This document shows, piece after piece, positions 42,320-53,784 of a stretch of DNA of 64,000 bases. Source of the DNA: Neovahlkampfia damariscottae. Lineage: Eukaryota; Heterolobosea; Selenaionea; Neovahlkampfiida; Neovahlkampfiidae. Position numbers and translations under genes: made by a program. How positions within the stretch are numbered: the first letter of the stretch is position 1; every line of letters starts with the position of its first letter. The DNA lies in the NCBI GenBank assembly GCA_016618085.1, contig JABLTG010000107.1:1-64000 (forward strand). The letters are read 5' to 3'. The notes beneath the pieces are model-generated. The model was not told the DNA's origin and did not search any database. It saw only the letters and a list, made by a program, of their open reading frames with translations.

Positions 42320-43835
42320 ATGTCCGAAGAAAACAAGATACCAGAAGAAGATGAAAAATACTATCAATACGATGGTGAAGATGTTATTATACATCAACTC
42401 AATGGTGAAGTGAAAGAAACAAACCAACAAAAGTCCGTTTTTCTTGAATTGATAAAGCAGCTCAAACCAGGTGTAGAACTTTACCGTTTGAACATACCAT
42501 CATTTTTACTTCATCCTGTATCACTTTTGGAAAAAATTTCCACTCAATTCGCACCAAATTCAATATTGGACAAGTAAAACGATTTTGAAAAAACTGACAC
42601 CCATTTTTAGTTTTGAAACTGCGCAACCAATTTTTAGAATGCTCAAAGTAACTGGATGGATGATGTCACAATGGAGAAATATTCCAAGATTGGGTCTTGA
42701 TACCTCAAAAGTATTTATTTTTTTTTTTTTTTTACAATTTTTGTAGCCTTATAATCCAATCCGTGGTGAAACTTTCAGAGCACACTGGGAAGTACCTTTT
42801 GATAAATCAACATCACATTATATTTCAGAACAAGTTTCTCACCATCCACCTATCAGTGCATTTTATACTTACAACAAAAAGAAAGGATACATTTTAGATG
42901 GTCATATGGAACCAAAAACTAGTTTTTCATTAAATACAGCACCTACAGTTTGTGAAGGAAGACAAACTTTGAATTTTTATAGACTTGGTGAAGTTTATGA
43001 AATTAAACCAGCACAAGTAGCAGCAGGTGGTGTACTTTGGGGTACACGTGAACTTTTAATCACAGGAGAATATACAGTAACCTGTAAAAAAACCGGTTTA
43101 GGAATCAAAGTCAATTTTAATCATAATGTCTGTAACGGTTCATTATTTAAATTAGAACAAAAAAAGAAAAAGTTATTTGTTATTGATGGAAAAATTACAG
43201 AAAATGTAAAAGTACAAGATTTAGAAACTAAAAAGATTTACTTTTTATTTCAAAATAAAACAATTAAAACAAGTCCAATTATTGCAGATAGAAAAATTCA
43301 TGAACAAGAATCAAATGAATCAAGAAGAGTTTGGCATGATCTTACTGTTGCTTTGAAAAAATTAGATTATGAAGCAGCAACTGAAATTAAAAATAAAATT
43401 GAAACTAATCAACGTAAAATTGAAGATCAAAGAAAAAAAAATAATCAAACTTTTACACCTAAATTATTTAAAAAAGTAGACAATGACTGGAAATTTTTAA
43501 ATCCAATTTCAGAAAAAGATGAAGAAGAAGAAGAATTAACAAAAGTTGAAAATGTAGAATCATCTTTATTAAGAACAACAAGACTTAAAAGTTATAATGA
43601 TTTTAAAAAAGGATTTAATTTACCAGAAGAAATTATTATTGAATTAAAAAATGAATCAATTGACTATGAAGAATCAAAAGTTTTAACAGATGAAGAATTT
43701 GAAGATTTAAAACAAAAGATTATGAAAATCATTCAAAATAAGAATACAACATTGTTATCATCAAAAAGTCAAGAAGAATTAGAAACTCTACAAAAACAAT
43801 TATTGACTGGTGAAGTTAACTTGGATTTAGATTAA
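42320..43835 (+). CDS. Oxysterol-binding-protein-related lipid transfer protein
   Basis: Three exons (42320-42573, 42611-42710, 42747-43835) give 480 residues. The ORD core shows GVELYRLNIPSFLLHPVSLLEKIS, NPIRGETFRAHW and the signature EQVSHHPPISAF, then GTRELLITGEYTVTC and VFNGSL-like NVCNGSLFKLEQ. It transfers sterols or PI4P between membranes at contact sites. There is no PH domain or FFAT motif that I can see. After the ORD comes a basic coiled coil, which is common in plant and protist ORPs. The gene starts 198 bp from the divergent WW-RGS gene. Confidence 0.92.
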
Positions 43836-43885
43836 AAATTTATTTTTTTTTATTCTTTTCATCATGATCTGAACTGTCTCACAGT

Positions 43886-43924
43886 TAACTGTTTACCATT
43901 ACCTTCATTATTAGTAAACAGTTA
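43886..43924. repeat. Inverted repeat between convergent gene ends
   Basis: 11-bp perfect arms TAACTGTTTAC (43886-43896) and GTAAACAGTTA (43914-43924) around a 17-nt loop. The right arm includes the stop codon of the leftward RING/R3H gene. It could fold in both transcripts and mark 3' ends, or be chance. Confidence 0.45.
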
Positions 43925-44500
43925 CTGTTTCATTATTTTTATTCTTCTTTCTTCTTCTGTACCTTCACTAAAATGTTTTAAATTTTTTGATTCAGCATAT
44001 TCATGTATCTTTCTTCTTTCAAATGATGTTATATTCTTTGGAAATAAAAATTCTGTTTCTTTTGATTTCAGAAACTTGTCAATAATGTTTTGGTATTTTT
44101 CGTCTTTTTTTTTATGATTATTTTTTTGTTTATGTTTAATTAAAATGATATCTTTTGAACAGAATTCTGATTTACAAAATGGACATTTAGCTCTAAATCG
44201 ACCCATAAACTTTGCTGAACTCTTTTCCCATAAATGAGTCGAAAGACAATCAAAACAACATGGATAAGGATTTTTTGATGAACATTCACATATATGTCCT
44301 TCGCATGGATATGGTGAACATTGACATTTTCTTTCAATTCTGACAGAACATTTTATTATATCAGAACAAATCAAACAAGTTTCAGGTTTCAAATTTGTTG
44401 AATCTTGAATTGATGTTTCAAATAGGAACTTTGAAAACTCTTTATAATCTTTTGGTACGAAGTTCTTTTCTTCTTCTGGTGTACCTAACTCTTCAAACAT
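43922..44500 (-). CDS. RING-like zinc finger plus R3H domain protein
   Basis: Single exon; ATG at 44500 (MFEELGTPEEE) preferred, one more at 44518. 192 residues. A Cys/His-rich segment (CLICSDIIKCSV, CQCSPYPCEGHICECSS, CCFDCLSTHLW, CPFCKSEFC) fits a variant RING finger. A basic linker leads to an R3H domain with NITSFERRKIHEYAESKNLKHFSEGTEEERRIKI, including the R-x-x-x-H core. R3H binds single-stranded nucleic acid, so this may be an RNA-linked ubiquitin ligase. The combination is rare. ATTGGTTA lies about 25 bp upstream. Confidence 0.75.
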   Translation of the reverse strand: MFEELGTPEEEKNFVPKDYKEFSKFLFETSIQDSTNLKPETCLICSDIIKCSVRIERKCQCSPYPCEGHICECSSKNPYPCCFDCLSTHLWEKSSAKFMGRFRAKCPFCKSEFCSKDIILIKHKQKNNHKKKDEKYQNIIDKFLKSKETEFLFPKNITSFERRKIHEYAESKNLKHFSEGTEEERRIKIMKQ

Positions 44501-44673
44501 TTTTTGAAAACAAAACAAAAATATGATTGGTTATTAATTTTCAAAGAGGAAATTGAAGACTAAATTTTTAAAATTAAGAAATATTTTGAATGATTATTTT
44601 TTAATTGAACTTTTTATTTTTAAACACAATTTTATTGGTTCAATCAATTTACTCAACGTATTTTCTTCTGAGG

Positions 44674-45687
44674 ATGAGCAATGAAGAGGATGAGATTAAT
44701 GTTGAAATAGTAGAACAAAATGAAATGTTCTTTGATGAAGAAATAGAAGAATTAGATGACCAGGAAGAACCTTTAATTCAAGATTCTTCCATTGAGACTA
44801 CCATTTCACCTTATATAAATAATTATTCAATTTTTAAGAATATAACAAGAATTTCATGTGTAATAGTATTCATTTTGACAGTAGCAATTGTCATTTTTTT
44901 TCATAAAAGTCTTTTATCTGCTCTAGATGTATGTATTTTAATTTTGATTTAAAAAAAAAGAAATTTTTGATTTGGATTCAAAGTTTAGGATTTTTTGGTG
45001 GATTATTACTTTTATTTTTATATATAATATCAACAGTAGTATTATTCCCACCATTTTTAATGACTTTGGCTGGTGGTTTCATTTTTGGTTATTGGGCACT
45101 AATTATTGATTTATTGGGTGCTTCTTTAGGTTCTTCACTTGCTTTTATATTGGGAAAAACAATGTTAAGAAGGTTCATTTTTTAACATTTTAATTCCAAA
45201 TTATAGTTTTGTGGTTGAGAAATTAGGAAATTATCCAAAATTTGAAATAATTGATAGAGCTATCAAAAATCAAGGATGGAAAATAGTATTATTAATAAGA
45301 TTATGCCCTATAATACCTGATAATATTTTAAATTATTTACTTTCTTTAACAAAAATTGGATTGGTTGAATTTTTTATTTCAACTTTGATTGGAATGTTAC
45401 CAGGAACATGTTTATTAGTATATTTAGGTCGTTCAGCAAGTAGTCTAAAAGATATATTTGAAGGTAAAGTTGGAGTTAGTTTAAAAATGGAAATTATTAC
45501 CATTTTAATATCTGGCTTGATAATTATTGGAATATTCATTTATATCATTAGAGTATCAACAAGTATTTTAAATCAAATTATGAATGAACAAGAAATTGGA
45601 TTAAAAATGGATGAAATAAATGAAACAACAAGTGATGGAGATGAAGATGATTCAGTTGATCAATTTGATAATGGTTCAAATGTTTAA
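44674..45687 (+). CDS. VTT/DedA-type membrane protein (TMEM41/TMEM64-like)
   Basis: Three exons (44674-44928, 44961-45172, 45207-45687) give 315 residues. The start MSNEEDEINVEIVEQNE gives an acidic cytosolic head; an upstream ATG (44605) would add a hydrophobic stretch read through the promoter box. The VTT domain shows FPPFLMTLAGGFIFGYW, GSSLAFILGK, RLCPIIPDNILNYLLSLTKI and TLIGMLPGTCLLVYLGR. Members such as TMEM41B, VMP1 and Tvp38 scramble lipids or keep Golgi/ER membranes in order. The acidic C-terminal tail is protist-specific. TTATTGGTTC is about 40 bp upstream of the chosen ATG. Confidence 0.88.
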
Positions 45688-45713
45688 TTATTTACAAAAT
45701 AAATATATTTGTT

Positions 45714-47297
45714 CTAAATTGAATTAGAATCTAATTCAACAATTGAATCATCTTTATCAAAAACTTCTTCTTTAAATGATTCATCTTCGCTAGTATTTAC
45801 TTCAATTTTTCTGAATGTATTCGTTTCTGGACAAAGTAATAAAATTAAAGGTGATATTATTAAAGTTACACCTGCAAAAACCCAAAACATCGATGGTAGA
45901 TGAAATGAATAAATTAAAGGTAAAAATGAAAAATTTAACAAAATTTGTAATAAATGAAGTGAAGATAACATAAAAGCCGACGCAAAATTTGACATTTCAA
46001 AATCAAATATTTCATTAAAGATATAAAATATTAAAGTATGAATTCCAATAACATTTCCAAAAATAATTAAACAAATTAAAGGTATTGAAATATATCCTTG
46101 AAGTGGTTTTGTAACAAAATATGTAACAAATCCAGATGATAAATTTCCAATAAACGAAAATATTGAACCAATGAATAAATATTTTTTACGACCAACTCTA
46201 TCAATAATAAATGAAAATAAAAATATAATTATTAAATTAAATAAACAAATTCCAATTGATGAAATAGCTCTTGGATAGAATGATACTAAACCCATTTTTT
46301 CTAAAACTTGAGGTAGAAAATTTATACTACATAAAATACCACCAAATTGATAATTTAAAATTAATAAAAAACAAATAAATATTTTTTTAATATTTTTAAA
46401 TGAAAAAAATAATAATTTTAATTTCGAGAATATACTTGGTGATTTATTAATTTCAATTGGATTTCTTAATTCAGGTGATTCAGGAACGATTAATGAAATT
46501 AAAAAAAAATAACTTTGAAATATAATTGAAATGGATAACATAAAATTCCATGAATAAAAAATTAAAGTAAAAAATACAGTTAAATTTGAAAATAAAATAC
46601 CAAATCCAAAACCAATAAAATAAATTGAATTAACCAATGATTTAAATTTAATTTGAGTCAATATAGAACTTGAATAAATTGGACCAATAAAACTTAAAAT
46701 ACCTGTACTTATTCCAACAATTGATCGAGTTATTAATAACATAAAATAAAATATTGAAAATATTCCTATAATTTCACCAATAAATAATATAATCAAACAA
46801 ATTATAAAACTTAATTTAAATCCAATTAAATAAACCAATAAAAGACCAAGAAAAGGACCAAAAGCAAAACCAAAATAATAAAATGTTAAGAATAATCCTT
46901 TGTAAATTTCTCTTCCTGTTATGTCATATAATCCAACTTCTTCAAATGCGCTTGATAGTGGAAATAAAATTGGTCCTGAAATTCCAATATGAAATCCAAA
47001 TAAAATACCACATAAAAGATTAACATTCAAAATTAAAAATGTGAGTAATTTTTGATTTTTTAATATTCTTTTTTCAAATTCCAAATATATTCGTTTTAAA
47101 GAAAATGGTTTCTTTTCAATCATATTTCTTTTTTCTTTTTTACAAAATTCTTTTTTCTCTTCTTTTTTTTCAACTTCTTCTTCTTCCATAATTACAATTT
47201 CTTCAATTTCTTTGTTTTCAATTTCTTCATTTTCCTCTTCTTTTTGTTCTTGATTACTTGGTAGTATACTGTCAATTTCAACATTCTGTTCTACCAT
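45714..47297 (-). CDS. MFS sugar-porter family transporter
   Basis: Single exon, 527 residues with 12 hydrophobic helices. The long N-terminal tail is Glu/Lys-rich. Family marks: LLCGILFGFHIGISGPIL in helix 1, the PESPEL motif after helix 6, DRVGRKK between helices 8 and 9, and CPETN after helix 12. The usual helix 5 sugar residues are not all clear, so the substrate may be a hexose or another small polar solute. It ends 27 bp from the convergent VTT gene. An ATTGGTGG box lies about 30 bp upstream. Confidence 0.85.
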   Translation of the reverse strand: MVEQNVEIDSILPSNQEQKEEENEEIENKEIEEIVIMEEEEVEKKEEKKEFCKKEKRNMIEKKPFSLKRIYLEFEKRILKNQKLLTFLILNVNLLCGILFGFHIGISGPILFPLSSAFEEVGLYDITGREIYKGLFLTFYYFGFAFGPFLGLLLVYLIGFKLSFIICLIILFIGEIIGIFSIFYFMLLITRSIVGISTGILSFIGPIYSSSILTQIKFKSLVNSIYFIGFGFGILFSNLTVFFTLIFYSWNFMLSISIIFQSYFFLISLIVPESPELRNPIEINKSPSIFSKLKLLFFSFKNIKKIFICFLLILNYQFGGILCSINFLPQVLEKMGLVSFYPRAISSIGICLFNLIIIFLFSFIIDRVGRKKYLFIGSIFSFIGNLSSGFVTYFVTKPLQGYISIPLICLIIFGNVIGIHTLIFYIFNEIFDFEMSNFASAFMLSSLHLLQILLNFSFLPLIYSFHLPSMFWVFAGVTLIISPLILLLCPETNTFRKIEVNTSEDESFKEEVFDKDDSIVELDSNSI

Positions 47298-47377
47298 TTA
47301 AAAATACTGTTCTTTTCAACAAACAACAAAATGATTGGTGGTTTTGACCCAATAAATAACATCGAAAATAATTTTAT

Positions 47378-48869
47378 TTAAAGTCCTAAGATTTTTTTCT
47401 TTTTGAAATCAAATTCTTTTTGTGTGATAATACCTCTTTCTAATAAAGATGCCAATTTTTCAAGTTGTTCAACATCTGAATCTCCACCTGTTGACTTTTT
47501 TGGAGCAGATGAAGTTTGAGTTGTTGGTTTAGTAGTAGTGTTAGTCGTTGTTGGTTTTGGTGTTTCTTTTTTAATTGGTTGACTTGTAGTTGTTGTTGGT
47601 TTTTTTTCTTCTTGTTTTTCTAATGGTTTCCATTGTGGTTTCATTCCTTTAAAAATATAGTCGTCATGATCTTGTTGCCATGAACATTTAATATCATTTC
47701 CTTGTTCTGTAATTTCCATTTTCAAATATCTTCCATGTTTTGTCAAATTAAATTCATCTTCTATTGCATCAAAGAATCCAGAGGCAGGCGCAGTAATACC
47801 AACTAAAATCTTATGATCACCACTTGTTGGTTTATCTAATTCAATTTTGACAGCAACAACATCACCATCTGGTATTTTTTTAGCTACTTTGTGAACAACT
47901 TTTCCATCAACTCTTACAACTAAAGGTTTTCCAGAAGAAGCTTTTACACCAACACCATAAATAAATACTTCATTTGTTGATCCAGATGATGAAGAAGATG
48001 AAGTTGCTTTTACAACATCACCTTTGAAGTCTTCTCTTTTTTTTTGATGCTTAATGGTACTATTAAAAAGTAAAATAGGTTGATAATTTCTTACGGAAAG
48101 TTTTTATCATTACGTTGTGCAACTCTTAAATTATCATCTTCAAAAGCCAATTGAATATGAATACCTTTTGATAAATCAAAATCTTGTTGAACATCATAAC
48201 CTTCTGAACGTACAAGAAATTTAACAAAAATTGATTTCTTTTTTTCAAGTAAATCAACTTCTAATGTTTCCATTTTATTAACTTCTTGATGTTTTGTCAA
48301 AGTTAACTTTAAACCTTTGTCAACATACAATTGAGTTGGTTCTTTGTATGAAGCAGGTACATTTAAAAGATAAAAAATAACTTTTCCTTGTGGCTCAGGT
48401 TCCTTTTGAACAACAGTTTTCACTTTTGGTTTCAAATTTGGATCTTTTGGATTCAGACTTTTATCAAATACTTCTGATTCAGATTTTGTTGAACTAATTC
48501 TTGTTTCACCATCTTTTGAACTATTTTAGAATAAATTAAATATTTTTATATTTCTTACTCAAAGTTATCATCAGTTCTTTGTTTTGTGATCAATCCTTCT
48601 GATTCTGAATAACTAAGATGAATGTGATCACCATGTTTGAACAATGAAAATTCTTTCACTTCATCAATACCCTTTTCTGGAATTTTAATTCCAAGATAAA
48701 CTAAAAGATTTGAACCAAATTTGAGATCTGGTACTTCAACATCAATACATATTGGATTTGTGAGTGATTCACTATGTTGAAAAATTGTTTGTTGATTTAA
48801 AATAATTTCAAAAGGTGAAGATGAAGAAGCTGGGATGTTTTCGCAAAATACGTGGACAGGTGTACTCAT
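47378..48869 (-). CDS. Triple beta-domain protein with SHOCT tail
   Basis: Three exons (48869-48559, 48520-48095, 48059-47378) give 472 residues. Each exon carries one copy of a roughly 100-residue beta-sandwich-like unit. Unit 1 begins VHVFCENIPASSSSPFEI and ends RTDDNFE; unit 2 begins KVIFYLLNVPASYKEPT and ends QRNDKNFP; unit 3 begins VFIYGVGVKASSGKPLVV and ends CSWQQDHDD. Both introns follow the same DDNF/DKNF place in phase 2. A Lys/Pro/Thr linker then leads to a SHOCT motif (EQLEKLASLLERGIITQKEF). The domain is not one I know. SHOCT ends often guide oligomerisation. Composition suggests good expression. Confidence 0.8.
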
Positions 48870-49044
48870 CTTTGTTTTTTGTTTTGATAGAATTGATTGG
48901 TGGAATGGAATTAGAATAAATGATTGGTTGAGGTATTTTCCGAATTTTTCTATTCCATTTAAATTCAAATTTAGAATCAATAGAAGGCGGTGTCATTTTT
49001 TTAAACGTTGAATTTTTGTCCAATCATCGATATTTCTTCAATTC

Positions 49045-51382
49045 ATGAGCAAATACTCAAACAAAGCACTGTTGTTTGGAATTGGAATAATATTCCATTT
49101 AATTTATTTATATAGCATATTTGATATTTATTTTAAATCACCAATTATTCATGGAATGCCAAATTATCAAATAAAACAACCAGGAATTTCCAAAAGAATT
49201 GTTTATATTGTTTCAGATGGTCTGAGAAGTGATAAACTATATAATAATATTAATCAATTTCCATTTTTTAAATCAATTATTAATGGTAATTCAAATCATG
49301 GAATTTCTCATACAAGAGTTCCTACAGAATCAAGACCTTGTCATGTTTCCATGATTTCTGGTTTTTATGAAGATGTATCAGCAGTATTTAATGGTTGGAA
49401 AGTCAATCCAGTTAAATTTGATTCAGTTTTTAATCAAAGTAATTTTGTTCTACAAATTGGATCACCTGATGTTGTTCAAATTTATAAAGGAGACAATATG
49501 GAATCACATTTTTATAAAGAAGAAATGGAAGATTTTTCAAGAGATCCAAAAGAATTAGATGAATGGGTATTCAAAAAATTTAACAAATTAAAAAATCACA
49601 AAAAATTAAAACAAGAAAAAGTATTTTTATTTCTTCATTTATTAGGAATGGATTCAGCAGGTCATTCTTTTAAACCAAATAGTCCAGAATATATTGAAGG
49701 TATTAAATATTTAGACTTGGAAATATCAAAATTATATAAAACTATTGAAGAAATGTTTCCAGATAAAAAAACAACTTATATCTTTACATCTGATCATGGT
49801 ATGACAGATAGAGGATCACATGGATCAGGTGAACTTGATTGTACAAGAACACCATTTATTTTATGGGGAAATGGAGTATTAAAATCAAATATTGATATTC
49901 AACAAGTTGATATGGCACCAATATTTGCATCATTTTTAGGAATACCTTATCCTTCGAATAATATTGGAAAATTACCAATACAGTTAATAAATTCAACTGA
50001 ATCTTATAAAATTGAAAATTTATGTGTTAACGCAAAACAGATATTTTCACAATTAGAAAGAAGAAAAGAATTAAAAAAATTATCATTTTTTCATTCAAAT
50101 TTTTATTTGAATTGGGATGATTCAATTGAATTGGATTTAAAAAATGAGAGATATTCATTGGTTAAAAATAAATGTGATAAAATGATATCAGAATCATTAA
50201 AAGGATTAGAATATTATCAAAAATATGATTGGCCATTATTAATGACTATAATAACCTGTGGATATTTTGGTTGGATAATCACATCTTTAAACCAATCATT
50301 TCATGTAAGAGAATATATTCTTCATTTTTCACCCTATTTAGTTTGACAAATATTCAATTTTTGTTTATATTTCATTTTCCATTTATTTTTTTATTCAAAA
50401 ATTTCCAATTTTATATTATATTTATATTTTATTTCCAATTTTATTTTTAAGAAAGATACCATTAAATTTTGAATTTTTAAATATTTCAAATTTATTCATT
50501 TTAGAATCAATTGTAGGTGGATATTTTTATCGTGAAATATTTTCATTATTATTTTTATATTTTTCAATTTCAAAAAGATCAATTTTGATTTCATTTTTAA
50601 GTATTTTTACAATATTACCATTAGATTTAACTGATAATAGATTAGTATTTTTAGGTGGAATTCTTTTAATTCTATTCATTAAAAACAAAAATTCAATCAT
50701 TTTATTTCAAAAACTATTAATCATTTTATCAATATTGATTGTTTATTTTACAGATAAATCATTAGAATTGAAACAAGGAAGTCCATTAGTATTATATAGT
50801 TGGATTTTATTTTTCTCTTCTTTTTTAATGTCAATATTTGTAAATGAAATTGAAAGTATTTGTTTAGGTTTTTCAATTCCATTGATTTTATTGAGTGTTT
50901 CATATGAAGTCATCTATTTTTTTATTCTTTCAATGATTTTATTAAAAGAAATTGATTATAAAAGTAAAGATTGTTCTTTACAATTTATAATGTTGATACA
51001 TGTTTCATTTTTTGGTTGTGGTAATTTAGCAAGTATTTCATCATTTCAATTATCATCGGTTTATAGATTTGTCACTATATTTAGTCCATTTTTAATGGCA
51101 ATATTATTAATTTTAAAAGTGATTATTCCAATGTTATTGGTTGTTATATTTTTTCATTCATTTAAAAAAAATCAAAATTTTTGGTTTGAGATTTTAGGAT
51201 TATCAGATTTTATGACATTAAATTTATTTTATTTGGTAAAAGATCAAGGTAGTTGGTTAGAAATTGGAAATTCAATAAGTCGATTTTGTATAATGAATTT
51301 ACAAATTATTGTTCAATTATTTCTATTTTTTATTGGAAAAATATTTTTAATAAAACGAACCAATGAAAAGAAAAATGAATAA
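49045..51382 (+). CDS. PIGN: GPI ethanolamine phosphate transferase 1 (PIG-N/MCD4)
   Basis: Two exons (49045-50304, 50342-51382) give 766 residues. After an N-terminal membrane helix comes the lumenal alkaline-phosphatase-fold domain: VYIVSDGLRSDKLY, RVPTESRPCHVSMISGFYED, HLLGMDSAGHSFKP and FTSDHGMTDRGSHGSG. A multipass second half ends with FFGCGNLASISSFQLSSVYRF and LVKDQGSWLEIGNSIS, typical of PIG-N. It adds ethanolamine phosphate to the first mannose of GPI anchors in the ER. The protein is shorter than human PIG-N, mainly in the membrane part. Its stop lies 1 bp from the stop of the convergent RasGEF gene. Confidence 0.95.
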
Positions 51383-51383
51383 T

Positions 51384-53696
51384 TTATTTTCTTGGTTCAA
51401 CTTTTAATGACATTTGATATAATTCTTCAGAATCAATTGATTCTTGAATCATTAATAAATTTCTTATTTCATTATAAATTAAAATTGAATATGATGTATT
51501 TTGGTAAAATTGAATATCTTTTAAAATATCAGCCAATAATTTACATTTTGAAAAATGAATTAAATCATTTTTTTTATCTGGATTTCCATCTTCAATGAAT
51601 GTTAGGTCTTTTAAATACATTCCAATATAAGGAACGCAAGGTGGAAATGAATCTTTTAATGCTGTTCTTAATCCTTTATAATTTGATAAAGAAGAAGTAA
51701 TATCTTTTAATCTTTCATATTCTGACATATATTTTTTTGGTACTAAATGCCATGTTTTTTTTAATCTAAATATTGGATTGGAATTTAATCCAGAAATTAA
51801 TCCAACTAATGCATTGAAACAATGAAGTTCTTCCAATCTCTTAAATAATTTAATAATTTTCAAAATTTACTTGTGCAATTTTAATGAATTTTGTTAAAAC
51901 TTGAGTTCTTTCTTTTACATCTTTTCTTTTTAAAATTTCAAAAGCAACCCAATCAGATAAAATATTTGATCTTTGAATCATAAAATTTATATTTGGTGCT
52001 TTTGCTTCTCTTGATTCATCTGTCCAATTTGAATTCAAAAATTCTTTTGATTTTAAATTTTTAAACATTGAAAATCTAAAAATAAGAGATTAGTAAGTAA
52101 TCTTAATTACTCAATTAAAGTAATTTGATTCGCAATTTCATCTTCTTTAAATTTTAATATTTGAGTTGTTTTATTTCTTGGATGTTTTACATAAATTTCA
52201 TTCCATTGTTGTTCTTCAAATGTAGTTCTTAAACGATTCATATGTGAAAAAGCTATTTTTGTTAATAATTCACCTTCTGCTTTCATTTTTGTTTTTATTA
52301 ATGATTTTGAAAATTCAATAAAATCATTTCTTAAATTTTTATCTTCTCTAAAATCAGAATAATGTTGTGATATCCATCTACTTAAAATTTGAGTTACACA
52401 TTTTCTGATTGGATAAAGTGTAGTTTTATAAAAAATTGCAAAATCTTCATTTGAAATATCAGATGAATTTGGTGGTGTATTATATCTCAATTCAATAACT
52501 TTTAATAATTCAGGTCCAGTTATAAAAGATCTATAAGTCAATAATAATGTATGTATTGCATCATGATTAATATCATATTCATTATTGGTAATCTTTTGAA
52601 CAATCTTTTCAACAGTTGCATATTTAATTCTTCCATTATCTTCAAATATTATATTACTATCATCATCTGTTTCTTCAAATTTAGAAAATATTTTTAAATC
52701 TTCTTCTTTGAATAATTTTTCAATATTTTCATCATCTTTACAATTAATATAATATTCCCATGGTGGTGATGTAAACTTTTTTACTTTTAAACTTTTTACT
52801 CTTTTCTTTTTTTCAGTTAATGTTTTTTCTTCTTTTATTTCATCAATTCTTGTTTCATTTGATTCAATAACTTCTTCAATTCTTGTTTTATCTTCTTCTT
52901 GTTCTGAAACTTCTTCTATTTTTGATACACCACCTGGTGATGATTTTTCACTTAAATCTGATGTTTTAATTTGTAATTGTGATGTATTTGGTGTTGTTGG
53001 TCCTGATTCTGTATCAAATACTTCAGGTGATTCTACAAATGATCCTCCTAAGAAATTATCTTCATCTTCTTCATCTTCGTCTTCTTCTTCATCATATTCA
53101 TCATCTCCTCCAGTTTGTTGAGAGTATTTTTCTTCTAATTCTTCAACTGCGTTATCTAATTTTTGTTTATTTTCCATGAGTGTATCCATTTCTTTTTGTA
53201 ATTCTTCCATTTGTTCTTGAATATCTCCTATTCTTTGTATGGTAAGGTCTCTTTCATTTTTCAACTCGTCAATATCATAAAGACTTGCTAATAATTTTGT
53301 TGTTGAAGAATTATTACCACGTGGAATTTCTATTCTTGTTGGTGCTAATTTTTTTTGTTGTTGTTGTTTTTTTCCTGCTAAAAGTTTTGACAATAAACCA
53401 ACTGCTCCACCTGGATTTTTTGGTGTATTTCTTCCAGAAGGTATTTCACTAACACTTCTACTCTTCTTGGAAGTTGGTGAACTATCATATGGAATTTCTA
53501 AAGTTGGTTCTTTCAATACAGATTCTTTTGGAGGTGAATTTGGTGACAAACCAAGTTTATCTTCTTTTGCTCTGGCTTGTTTCATAGCTTCTATAAAAGT
53601 TAGTAATTCATTAATAAATCACAAACCATAAGCACTAGCCTCTGTTTTACTCTCAAACATCACCAATTTTTTTAGCCAATGATTCTTCTTCAACAT
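51384..53696 (-). CDS. RasGEF with N-terminal coiled coil
   Basis: Four exons (53696-53628, 53591-52111, 52075-51871, 51839-51384) give 736 residues. The N-terminal third is basic and Ser/Pro-rich, then a coiled coil (LKNERDLTIQRIGDIQEQME on) and an acidic run. RasGEF-N starts near RIKYATVEKIVQKITN with LLLTYRSFITGPELLKVIELRYNTPP. The CDC25 catalytic part has QITLIEFSMFKNL, FLNSNWTDESREAKAPNINFMIQRSNILSDWV, LISGLNSNPIFRLKKTW and PPCVPYIGMYLKDLTFIEDG. It would activate a Ras GTPase. No CC-AAT box is seen before its ATG, an exception in this window. Confidence 0.92.
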
Positions 53697-53784
53697 GTGA
53701 ACGTTTTAAAAACTTAAAAAAATATCAAATGAATAAAAAAAAAAATTAAAATTCTATTTGACCATTTGAAAGTTTTATTGATCC

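Noticed and set aside
42161-42430. Leftward ORF over the OSBP-like gene start
   Set aside because: Overlaps the conserved first exon and promoter of the OSBP gene and has no motif.
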